From: an uncultured Bacteroidia bacterium
Lineage (GTDB): Bacteria; Bacteroidota; Bacteroidia; Bacteroidales; UBA932
Direction: 5' to 3'
DNA length: 64,000 nt
Assembly: GCA_902768665.1 (NCBI GenBank)
Contig: CACXMA010000014.1
Span: forward strand, 103,265 to 167,264
Part shown: one piece after another, positions 30,788 through 39,215 of the stretch
Position numbering within the stretch: the stretch's first letter is position 1
Layout: each line of letters begins with the position of its first letter
Program-made: the position numbers and the translations under genes
The notes under the pieces: generated by a model
What the model saw: only the letters and a program-made list of their open reading frames with translations
Told to the model about the DNA's origin: nothing
Database searches by the model: none

Positions 30788-33700
30788 ATGAGGACCTGGC
30801 TCGCCGCTGTCCTCCTGTTTCTCTGTACCGTGCTGGGAGCCCAAACTCCTCCGCTGGTACTGGAGAATGTCAGCGTGCGCGAAGCCATCCGGGAAATCCA
30901 CCTGTGGAGCGACTGCACTTTCGTCTGGGAGAGCGACGACATGGACACCGACAGGACGGTAAGCATCCATGCCGACAGCCTGGACGAAGCCCTTCAGCAG
31001 GTGTTTGCCGGACAGGACATCTCGTGGACGGTCAAGGACAAGACCATCATCGTTTCCAGGCTAGCAGGGCCCCTCTCCGGCGAGGCCGAATTCATTTCCG
31101 GAACCGTCCGGGATCAGGCCGGCGTCCCCATCGAAGGGGTCGTGGTCTTGAATCTCTTCACATCCAAGGGCGTATTCACCCAGCAGGACGGCTCCTGGAG
31201 TATGGAACTGGCCTCCGGCGTCCCACTGTCCTTCACTTGCCTGGGATACATCAGCGAAAGGCATCCGGCCGTACAAGGCATGGAAATCACCCTGAGAGAA
31301 GACCTCCTTCCCCTCAGCGAGACCGTCGTGATCGGCTATGGATCCATTGCCCGGACGAACGTGACCGGGGCCGTATCCTCGCTACATGCGAACGATTTCG
31401 CGCACCGTACGATGCAGACCGTCGGCCATATCCTCCAGGGCAATGTCGCCGGCATGTTCGTCCAGAACTTCTCCGGCAATCCGACCGACGTCCCGTCCAT
31501 CACCGTCCGCGGCGTGCCGTCCCTCAACGGGGGCGAACCGCTGGTCCTTATCGACGGAGTGGAAGGAGACATGGCGAAAGTCAATCCGGCGGACGTCGAA
31601 TCCGTCTCCGTCATCAAGGATGCCTCCTCGTCCGCCATCTATGGCGCCAAGGCTTCTTTCGGCGTGATCCTGATCACGACGAAATCCGGTTCATCCTCCG
31701 CCTTGCGACCGACCATGAATTATTCGGCCCGCTTCGGGTTCGCCACCCCCACGACCCGGACGGACTTTGAGACCCGGGGCTACGATGCCGTCTACATCAG
31801 CGACCTGTTCATGAAAGAGACGACGGGCCGCAACTACACCTTCTATACCCGTGAAGACATGGCCCAGCTGCTGGCCAGGCGGAACGACAGGACAGAGCAG
31901 CCCGAACGCCCTTGGGTGCTCACGGGAATGCGCAACGGCCGGGAATCCTACATCTACTATGGCAACTACGACTGGTACCATAGCATGTACCGCGACTTCA
32001 ACCCGATCCAGAGCCACAATCTGTCGGTCTCCGGCGGCAACGGTCCTGCCCGCTACTACCTGTCCGGCGGATTCGAGCACAAGGAAGGCACCTTCCGGGA
32101 AAGGGCGGAGAACTACAACCGGTTCACGATTCTCGCCAAGATCGACCTGGACCTGACGCCGGACCTGACCTTGTCCAACAAGATAGATTTCTTCAAGTCC
32201 CTCTACAAATACCCCGGCAACCGCAATCCGGACAACACTTTCGGATTCAGTTCCGTCCATGGACTGGCCTCCTTCCCGCTGAAGAACCCGGACGGGACAT
32301 GGGTCTACAGGACCATTTTCAATGACTTCAACCTGGCCAACGGCTGCCACATCGAGCTCGGCGACGACGCCAAGCGCAACCAGGTAGACAACTACCAGTT
32401 CTCCAATACGGCCTCGCTGGTCTGGAAGCCGCTTTCCGGCCTGGCGCTCCATAGCGACATCACCTATTCCCTGGAAGCCCAAAAAGACTGCTTCCGCTGG
32501 GCGGGAATGGACTATTCCCTCTATCCCGGCCAGATCACCCATGAAGAGACCGGCCGGTTCATGAACCGTCTGGAGGACTTTGCCATCACCAGTCAGCTGA
32601 TAGAAACCAGTCTGTGGGGACAGTATTCCACCACGCTGAAAGGGCGTCATCACCTCCGCCTGACCGCCGGTTTCAACGCCAAGGGTTTCACATTCAAGCA
32701 TCTCTACACCTACGCCGACAACATCGGATCCGATACCGTCAGCGACTACAACCTCAAGGAAGCCGACGCCCAGGGCAATTTCCGCATGGACATCCTCGGA
32801 GGCCAGCTGGACCATACCACGGCCGGTTTCTTCGGCAGGGTCAACTACGACTTCATGGGCCGGTACCTTCTGGAAATAAGCGGACGTTACGACGGTTCCT
32901 CTTCCTTCCGGGAGGGGGCCCGCTGGGGCTTCTTCCCGTCCGCGTCGGCGGGCTGGCTTTTCACGGAAGAGCCGTTTGCCGCAAAGTTGAAACAGTTCAT
33001 GGATTCCGGCAAGCTCCGCTTCTCCGTCGGCAGCCTGGGCAACCAGCAGGTGTCTGATTTCCAGTATCTGCAGACAGTGACCACCGCTTCCATCCAATAC
33101 CTGTTCGACAACGAGGGCAGCCTGCCCGTCGGAGCCACCCTCAGCGCCCCGAACGCGGCGGACCTGACATGGGAGACCATCCGCCATTACGACTGGGGCC
33201 TCGATCTGACCCTCCTGCAGGGACGGCTCACGGCGACCGCCGACCTCTTCGTCCGGAATACCCTGAACATGCTGACGGAAGGCGAAGACCTGCCTTCCGT
33301 CTATGGCGCCCCCTCCCCGCTGGAGAACCGGGCCTACCTCCGTTCTTCCGGCTTCGAACTCGCGGTCGGATGGCAGGACAGGTTCCCCCTGGGCAGCAAG
33401 ACATTCCGCTACGGCATTTCCGCCGTGCTGAGCGACTACACCACGAAAATCACCCGGTTCGGCAATGCCTCCAAGGTCCTCGGGTCCCACTATGTCGGCG
33501 AGACGCTCGGCGAGATCTGGGGATTCCGTGTCGCCGGTCTCTTCAAGGATGACCAGGAGGCCCGGTCCTATACCGATTACGCTTCCGGCGGGATCGACCA
33601 GTCCTACCTGGCCGGCGGCCTGAACGGCGGATGGCGCGGCGGCGACCTCAAATTTGAAGACCTCGACGGAGACCGCATCATCTCCAAGGGCGGTTTCACC

Positions 33701-34264
33701 GTGGACAATCCCGGTGACCTCCGTATCATCGGCAACCGACTCCCCCGCTACCAGTTCGGCATCACCCTCACGGCAGCTTGGGGAGGATGGGATATCACCG
33801 CCTTCATCCAGGGCGTTGGCCGGATGAACTGGTACCCCGGAGCGGACAACACCGCCTTCTGGGGGCCGTACAGCCGTCCGTACGGCACCTTCTATCAAAA
33901 GGACTTCCTGAAGAAATGCTGGAGCCCGGACAACACGGACGCCTATTTCCCCCGGACCCGCGGCATGATCGCCATGGAAGGGACGACCCAGCTCACCGAG
34001 CCCAACGACCGCTACCTCCAGAACCTGGGATATGCCCGTCTCAAGAATGTGACCGTCGGATGGTCCCTGCCGTCCCCGGCCGCACGAAAAATCCATCTCT
34101 CCGCCCTCCGCATCTATTTCACGGCCGAGAATCTGGCATACATTTCCCCGCTTCGGAAAGTGACCCGCTATGTCGACCCGGAAATGATGTACGCCGACGG
34201 CGACTACGGATGGACATACCCCCTGCAGAGACTCACGACCCTTGGCATCGACATAACCTTCTAA
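30788..34264 (+). CDS. SusC/RagA TonB-linked outer-membrane protein with STN domain
   Basis: A 1158-residue TonB-dependent transporter. In order: signal peptide (1-18), secretin/TonB N-terminal (STN) signalling domain (about 25-85, NVSVREAIREIHLWSDCTFV), carboxypeptidase-D-like domain (about 97-180, SGTVRDQAGVPIEGVVVLNL), TonB-box/plug (SETVVIGYGS, then GNVAGMFVQNFSGNPTDVPS and VLIDGVEGDM), and a barrel ending LGIDITF. The STN domain links substrate uptake to the FecR/ECF pair upstream, as in host-glycan PULs. It imports oligosaccharides with the SusD encoded 4 bases downstream. Confidence 0.97.
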   Translation: MRTWLAAVLLFLCTVLGAQTPPLVLENVSVREAIREIHLWSDCTFVWESDDMDTDRTVSIHADSLDEALQQVFAGQDISWTVKDKTIIVSRLAGPLSGEAEFISGTVRDQAGVPIEGVVVLNLFTSKGVFTQQDGSWSMELASGVPLSFTCLGYISERHPAVQGMEITLREDLLPLSETVVIGYGSIARTNVTGAVSSLHANDFAHRTMQTVGHILQGNVAGMFVQNFSGNPTDVPSITVRGVPSLNGGEPLVLIDGVEGDMAKVNPADVESVSVIKDASSSAIYGAKASFGVILITTKSGSSSALRPTMNYSARFGFATPTTRTDFETRGYDAVYISDLFMKETTGRNYTFYTREDMAQLLARRNDRTEQPERPWVLTGMRNGRESYIYYGNYDWYHSMYRDFNPIQSHNLSVSGGNGPARYYLSGGFEHKEGTFRERAENYNRFTILAKIDLDLTPDLTLSNKIDFFKSLYKYPGNRNPDNTFGFSSVHGLASFPLKNPDGTWVYRTIFNDFNLANGCHIELGDDAKRNQVDNYQFSNTASLVWKPLSGLALHSDITYSLEAQKDCFRWAGMDYSLYPGQITHEETGRFMNRLEDFAITSQLIETSLWGQYSTTLKGRHHLRLTAGFNAKGFTFKHLYTYADNIGSDTVSDYNLKEADAQGNFRMDILGGQLDHTTAGFFGRVNYDFMGRYLLEISGRYDGSSSFREGARWGFFPSASAGWLFTEEPFAAKLKQFMDSGKLRFSVGSLGNQQVSDFQYLQTVTTASIQYLFDNEGSLPVGATLSAPNAADLTWETIRHYDWGLDLTLLQGRLTATADLFVRNTLNMLTEGEDLPSVYGAPSPLENRAYLRSSGFELAVGWQDRFPLGSKTFRYGISAVLSDYTTKITRFGNASKVLGSHYVGETLGEIWGFRVAGLFKDDQEARSYTDYASGGIDQSYLAGGLNGGWRGGDLKFEDLDGDRIISKGGFTVDNPGDLRIIGNRLPRYQFGITLTAAWGGWDITAFIQGVGRMNWYPGADNTAFWGPYSRPYGTFYQKDFLKKCWSPDNTDAYFPRTRGMIAMEGTTQLTEPNDRYLQNLGYARLKNVTVGWSLPSPAARKIHLSALRIYFTAENLAYISPLRKVTRYVDPEMMYADGDYGWTYPLQRLTTLGIDITF

Positions 34265-34268
34265 ACCC

Positions 34269-36089
34269 ATGAAAACGCGCCTCTTCCTGTTCCTTCTCCT
34301 TCTTGCCGCCCTGCCGGGCTGCGAGGGGTTCCTGGATACGACGCCGAAGGACCGTCTTTCCGCCGACGAATTCTTCCGGACGGCGACCCAGCTGGAAGAG
34401 TATTCCTGCACCTTCTATGAAGATCTTTTCACGGGACCGTTCTACGACGCCGAGAACGACATCTGCTTCCGGACAACGCTCTCCCCCCTCGTCCAGGGCG
34501 GGAACATGCGCAGCGTACCTTCTTCCGGCGGCGGATGGACCTGGACGACGCTCCGGGAGATCAACATCATGCTGGACAGGCTGGACCGCTGCGAGGATGC
34601 CGACGTCCGGACCCGGTACGAGGCCCTCGCCCGCTTCTTCCGCGCATATTTCTATTGGCTGAAGGTTCGCGATTTCGGCGACGTCCCGTGGTATGACACC
34701 GAACTCTCCTACGATTCCACGGACCTGTACCGCCCGCGGGACAGCCGTGAGACCGTCATGCAGCACATGCTGGCCGACATCGACTTCGCCATCGAGAACC
34801 TGCCTTCCGAGCCCAGCCTCTACCGCATCACCCGCTGGACCGCTCTCGCGCAAAAATCCCGTTTCTGCCTGTTCGAAGGCACCTGGCGGAAGTATCATGG
34901 TTCCGAAGACCCGGCCGACGCCGACCGCTACCTGGCCCTGGCGGCCGAAGCCTCCCGGCGCTTCATCGAAGAGAGCCCCTACCGGATCTACAGCACCGGC
35001 CATCCCGAGAGCGACTACCTCATGCTGTTCGCCACCCAGACCGCCAACCGGGAGGAAGTCATCCTGGCCAGAAACTACAATATCGCCTTCTTCCTGTCCC
35101 ACGAAGCCACTTACACCACCTTCGGCCCCAACCAGAAGGCCGTCTCGAAGAAATTCGTCGACGCCTTCCTCATGGCGGACGGCAGCCGATACACCGACCG
35201 TCCCGGCTGGCAGACAGAAGAGTATTTCGAGCAGACGAAGGACCGCGATCCCCGCCTGGCGCAGATCATCCGCCTTCCCGGCTACAAACGGATTGGCGAC
35301 CATCAGGTCCGCATTCCCGATTTCACCAATACCTGCACCGGCTACCAGATTGTCAAGTTCGCCCAGAGCTATGACGTCCTCGGCGACAACTGGGGGCCCA
35401 CCGATGCCGACCTGCCGATCTTCCGCGCCGCCGAAGTGTACCTCAACTATGCCGAAGCCATGGCGGAACGAACGGATGTCGCCATCACCCAGGACGACCT
35501 GGACCTCTCCGTCACGCCGATCCGTGCCCGTGCCGGCATGCCGCCGCTCCTCCTGGCTGATGCCAACGCCCATCCGGACGACGCCTACATGGGCTCCGAG
35601 ACCTGGGGCTACCGGAATGTCACCGGTCCCAATCGCGGCGTCATCCTGGAAATCCGCCGCGAACGCATGATCGAGCTCGCCGTCGAAGGGGACTTCCGCT
35701 GGTATGACCTGATGCGCTGGAAAGAAGGGAAATGCCTCGAACAGCCCATGCACGGCATGTTTTTCAAGGGTCCGGGGGACAGTGTCCAGGAAGAATACGA
35801 CTTCGACGGCAACGGCACCATGGACATCAGCCTCTACAACCCGACCCGCTGTGCCCGTGACGGCCAGGGAAAGGTCATCCCTCCCGAAACGACGGCGCCC
35901 TATCAGTTCAGTCTCTCTACGGAAATGCAACTCACCAAGGTCACCAGCGGCAATGTGGACCCTGTCCGGCTCATCACCCGTTCCTTCGACGAGAACCGCG
36001 ATTACCTCTTCCCCATCCCTACGTCAGACCTGGCCCTCAACCGCTCCCTCGTCCAAAACCCCGGCTGGACGGACGGCATCTCGAAATAA
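34269..36089 (+). CDS. SusD/RagB surface glycan-binding lipoprotein
   Basis: A 606-residue lipoprotein (lipobox LPGC, Cys18, start GCEGFLDTTPKDRLSADEFF typical of SusD). The helical TPR-like scaffold (RTRYEALARFFRAYFYWLKV) and C-terminal ILEIRRERMIELAVEGDFRW and YLFPIPTSDLALNRSLVQNP are family hallmarks. It caps the SusC transporter at the cell surface. It is the last gene of the sigma/FecR/SusC/SusD operon and converges on the CotH gene with a 3-base gap. Confidence 0.97.
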   Translation: MKTRLFLFLLLLAALPGCEGFLDTTPKDRLSADEFFRTATQLEEYSCTFYEDLFTGPFYDAENDICFRTTLSPLVQGGNMRSVPSSGGGWTWTTLREINIMLDRLDRCEDADVRTRYEALARFFRAYFYWLKVRDFGDVPWYDTELSYDSTDLYRPRDSRETVMQHMLADIDFAIENLPSEPSLYRITRWTALAQKSRFCLFEGTWRKYHGSEDPADADRYLALAAEASRRFIEESPYRIYSTGHPESDYLMLFATQTANREEVILARNYNIAFFLSHEATYTTFGPNQKAVSKKFVDAFLMADGSRYTDRPGWQTEEYFEQTKDRDPRLAQIIRLPGYKRIGDHQVRIPDFTNTCTGYQIVKFAQSYDVLGDNWGPTDADLPIFRAAEVYLNYAEAMAERTDVAITQDDLDLSVTPIRARAGMPPLLLADANAHPDDAYMGSETWGYRNVTGPNRGVILEIRRERMIELAVEGDFRWYDLMRWKEGKCLEQPMHGMFFKGPGDSVQEEYDFDGNGTMDISLYNPTRCARDGQGKVIPPETTAPYQFSLSTEMQLTKVTSGNVDPVRLITRSFDENRDYLFPIPTSDLALNRSLVQNPGWTDGISK

Positions 36090-36092
36090 TCC

Positions 36093-37595
36093 CTATTGAG
36101 CCGTCCAGTAGAGAAGGGAGGCGGTTTTGACGCGGAAGAAATTCTTCTCTCCATCCTCTACCACACGGTATTCGGGATGATTGCCCCAGGAAGCCGGGAC
36201 ATCAATCAGTTTCATGTCTTCGCCGGTATCATTGGCGATATAAACTGCGACCATTTCCTGCCACTTGCCGATCCGCTGCATGCTGCTCTCGTAGGTAAGC
36301 AGGCCACCCTCCGAAGCCAGTTCAAGCAGGTATTTCGTATAGATGGCGCGATAATCGTCGAAAGCCAGGATCTTGTTTACGAGCGGGGACTGCGTTACGT
36401 CCGTCGGGCCCCATTCGTAAGGGTTGTGGGTGACGGCGTCGGTCTGGGCGCCGACGGCGGAGGTGGTGCCGAGTGTGTTGTCGTAGTCGTGCGGCAGCAG
36501 ATAGACATGATAGTCGGTTGCGGACTGGCTGTTGAAGTAGAGGAAGGTGTTGTTGCCGGCATTGTTCCAATAGTCGTCCCACATGCCGACACCGACGTTG
36601 ACGGCATAGGTCTTCAGGAACAGGTCGACATCCATATGGCTGCCGATCCAGTCATGGAACTGACTGCCTTCCAGAGCATTGAGGTTCGTGATAAAGTCCG
36701 TGAACTGGGCTTTCGCCTTGTCGAAGCCGCCGGTTGTGACATTGAGTTCGTACAGGGCACCGGCTTCGTCGATATGCTTGATGCCGGGGAGGGTCTCCGG
36801 GGTCAGTTTACCGCCATACCGGCACTCCCACAGATTGCCGTCCGCCGCGCCGAACCGGTCTGTCCGGCGGTCGAGATAGGCCTGATCGTACGGCTCGTAC
36901 ATTTGATAAATGCCGAAATATGCCGGCTCGAGATCCTTCCCGACCTGGATATATACCTTCGCATAGACATCCTCCGGTCCGGTCCAGACGCCGAAACGGC
37001 GGAACAGGTCGTAGCTGTACATCTCGCGGACATAGTTGCCGTCGTCCTTAAACCATTTCAGGACGAGTTTCCGCACGCCGCCGATGGCATTGCCCTCCAC
37101 GTACTTGTTGAGCGACAGACCGAAGTGGGCATGGTGCCAGTTGGGGTTCTCAGACTGATGCAGCGATCCGGAGGACCCTTCCGGGCGGCGGCGGGAGGTA
37201 TTGCCCTTGATGGAAAGGGCCACATCCCGCACCACCGTAGCCTCCTCACCCTTCACGAAGGACATGTCGGCATGGACGGTCTCGTTGGTCCGGTTGTTCT
37301 TGTCATATGCCAGCAGGAGTTTATTCCACTGCTCCGCACTCACCTTGATGTACACGGAGGGAATGCCGGCCGTCCCGTTGTCGAACAGATAGGCGGCGCC
37401 GTCCGTGACCACGGGATTCGCATGTCCTTCTTCGAAACCCGGAGCCACGAAGGGAGAAAGGACCTGGTCCTCGGGATTGTCCACATGGATCTGGCGGGTT
37501 TCATAGACGACTTCCGTCTCAATGATGGGGTCCTTCTGGCAACCCGTGATGAGAACGGCTGCCAGGATCATCGGGAATGATGCTATCATTTTCAT
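36093..37595 (-). CDS. CotH-family (protein kinase-like) lipoprotein
   Basis: A 500-residue lipoprotein (LITGC, Cys19). The CotH domain spans about 80-420: VYIKVSAEQWNKLLLAYDKN, LSIKGNTSRRRPEG, HFGLSLNKYVEGNAIGGVRK, and the catalytic-like block GVGMWDDYWNNAGNNTFLYF plus YLLPHDYDNTLGTT. CotH proteins are atypical secreted kinases known from spore coats and from cellulosome/polysaccharide loci; the surface role here is unknown. A clear paralogue lies at 60960. It is the second gene of a unit headed by the CBM26-like lipoprotein (gap 16 bases). Confidence 0.88.
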   Translation of the reverse strand: MKMIASFPMILAAVLITGCQKDPIIETEVVYETRQIHVDNPEDQVLSPFVAPGFEEGHANPVVTDGAAYLFDNGTAGIPSVYIKVSAEQWNKLLLAYDKNNRTNETVHADMSFVKGEEATVVRDVALSIKGNTSRRRPEGSSGSLHQSENPNWHHAHFGLSLNKYVEGNAIGGVRKLVLKWFKDDGNYVREMYSYDLFRRFGVWTGPEDVYAKVYIQVGKDLEPAYFGIYQMYEPYDQAYLDRRTDRFGAADGNLWECRYGGKLTPETLPGIKHIDEAGALYELNVTTGGFDKAKAQFTDFITNLNALEGSQFHDWIGSHMDVDLFLKTYAVNVGVGMWDDYWNNAGNNTFLYFNSQSATDYHVYLLPHDYDNTLGTTSAVGAQTDAVTHNPYEWGPTDVTQSPLVNKILAFDDYRAIYTKYLLELASEGGLLTYESSMQRIGKWQEMVAVYIANDTGEDMKLIDVPASWGNHPEYRVVEDGEKNFFRVKTASLLYWTAQ

Positions 37596-37611
37596 GCTGC
37601 GGGTGTTTCAA

Positions 37612-39087
37612 TTATTCTTCGGGATCAATCTCCTTTACGCTCGTGGCGGTCAGCAGCACGTACTTGTCGCTGTCCAGGGTAAAGAAATCATTGGCGCGGA
37701 CGCGGGTGTCCTTGGGCAGGTCCGGGTCGTAGAAGAAGTAGAAAGTGAACAGTTTGCCGGTGTCGGCCTGGAGGAAGTCGAACTTATACCAGATCTTGCC
37801 GTATTTCTCGACCTTATCCTCCTCCGAAAGCAGCGTTCCAGGCCATCCACGCGGCACATAGCCCGTCGCCCAGTAATGGATATACAACTTGTTCCAGCCG
37901 GTCTGGTCGAGGATATACATGCTGTATTGCGGGGTGTCCGGATTGGGCTCCGGATCGGGCTCGGGCTCGACGGCGATCTCCGTGCCGGTACGCTGTTCCG
38001 GATCCACGGCCGCCGTTCCCATCGGGGTGATCATATAGAAGTAATCCGGTTTGTCCTTCGAGAACGTGACGGGGACCTTCTCCAGCTGCGTACCCATGCC
38101 GTTGTTGTTGAAGATGATCTGCTCGTTCAGGCCGAACGCGGTGGAATGGACCGTGAACATCGTATAGTCATAGCCCTTATAGGACAGTTTCCCGCCCGGA
38201 CGGATGCCGGGCCAGAGGCCGCCGAAGTCGTTCACGTCGCCGAACAGATACATCGCTGTCGCCGTCCACCCGGTGCGGTCGTCCACCCAGACGCGGATGC
38301 CGGCATGCTCCGGGAAAGCGCTGGTCTCGACAGCCTCCGTCGCCGTGAGGTTGAAATAGTAGCAGTAGTCCAGCTTCACATGGACGGCGGCGAGACTGGC
38401 TGAGCCGTTGCCGAACACAAGATCGGCTTCCTTCCCTTCCGCTGCAGCGCCGAGATCGAACCACGTCCACTTGCCGCCAAGCAGGTTGGACCTGCCGCCG
38501 GGTTCCAGCCGGGCCGCTCCCGCCTCACCGGACACATCCAGCATGAGGAGGTCCCATCCCGTATTGTCCTTTACGTAGACGACGGGACCGTCATGGGCAA
38601 TCGTCTCGTCCCGCGGGACGAAACGGGTCTCCCAGGATGCCACGCTTACCACGGTCCGTCCGGCGACCTCGACGGCATCCCTGTGAATGACTTCCTCCCC
38701 TTCCGCATCGACTTCCCGGCCCTCTTTCCGGGAGACGAACCAATAGCCGTCGGCGAGGGTCTTGCCGTCCAGGAAAGCATCTGGATCCACATAGACGCCA
38801 TAGCGAACCTGCATTCGGGATGATTTCCGGAGCCGGAAGTTGTTGTCACCGACAGCTTCCTCCCCGCCGTTGAAAGGGCCGGCGACATAGACGTCATCAT
38901 CCTGAAGCGTTTTCTCCGGGAGTTCGACTTCCAGAAGGGCCATGTCGCTTCGGCGATAGAATCCGAAGTCGTCGTACGACTCTTCGTCGATGTATTCGAC
39001 GACCTTTTCATGGATGATTTCCTGCTCACAGCCTCCTGCAAGGAAGACAGAGACGACAGAAAGAAGAAGGGCAGAAGATTTTTTCAT
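37612..39087 (-). CDS. Surface lipoprotein with CBM26-like starch-binding modules
   Basis: A 491-residue lipoprotein (lipobox LAGGC, Cys20). The N-terminal domain (about 48-150, YVAGPFNGGEEA, DGKTLADGYWFVSRKEGREV) is shared with the lipoprotein at 58106. Three aromatic-rich beta modules follow: VVYVKDNTGWDLLMLDVSGE, IRVWVDDRTGWTATAMYLFG with GGLWPGIRPGG, and MYILDQTGWNKLYIHYW with PRGWPGTLLS, the pattern of family 26 starch-binding modules. A Pro/Glu/Asp linker precedes the last. It likely binds alpha-glucan at the surface. It is divergent from the GH31 gene across a palindromic operator. Confidence 0.8.
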   Translation of the reverse strand: MKKSSALLLSVVSVFLAGGCEQEIIHEKVVEYIDEESYDDFGFYRRSDMALLEVELPEKTLQDDDVYVAGPFNGGEEAVGDNNFRLRKSSRMQVRYGVYVDPDAFLDGKTLADGYWFVSRKEGREVDAEGEEVIHRDAVEVAGRTVVSVASWETRFVPRDETIAHDGPVVYVKDNTGWDLLMLDVSGEAGAARLEPGGRSNLLGGKWTWFDLGAAAEGKEADLVFGNGSASLAAVHVKLDYCYYFNLTATEAVETSAFPEHAGIRVWVDDRTGWTATAMYLFGDVNDFGGLWPGIRPGGKLSYKGYDYTMFTVHSTAFGLNEQIIFNNNGMGTQLEKVPVTFSKDKPDYFYMITPMGTAAVDPEQRTGTEIAVEPEPDPEPNPDTPQYSMYILDQTGWNKLYIHYWATGYVPRGWPGTLLSEEDKVEKYGKIWYKFDFLQADTGKLFTFYFFYDPDLPKDTRVRANDFFTLDSDKYVLLTATSVKEIDPEE

Positions 39088-39138
39088 GGTTCTGCGAAAT
39101 GGTTTTCAACACAAAAAAGACAAACCCGCACCGGAATC

Positions 39139-39165
39139 GGGTAGTCCTGCATTTTTTCACTACCC
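39139..39165. promoter_or_regulatory. Candidate operator: inverted GGGTAGT / ACTACCC, 13-bp spacer
   Basis: gggtagt (39139-39145) and actaccc (39159-39165) are perfect inverted half-sites in the middle of the 128-base divergent region (52 bases to the minus gene start, 51 to the plus gene start). The same half-sites occur at 58044-58059. Each site is followed on the plus side, after 11-12 bases, by tggattgtct(t)atgta (39177-39191 and 58072-58087). Confidence 0.6.
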
Positions 39166-39215
39166 TTTTTCTCCATTGGATTGTCTATGTAAAGAAGTAT
39201 TGAAAAACCACTATC

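Noticed and set aside
31691-34411. 906-codon minus-strand frame inside SusC
   Set aside because: Antisense to a complete SusC with all domains; no motif, and caused by high GC at third positions.
34233-35930. 565-codon minus-strand frame inside SusD
   Set aside because: Antisense to a full SusD and without family features.
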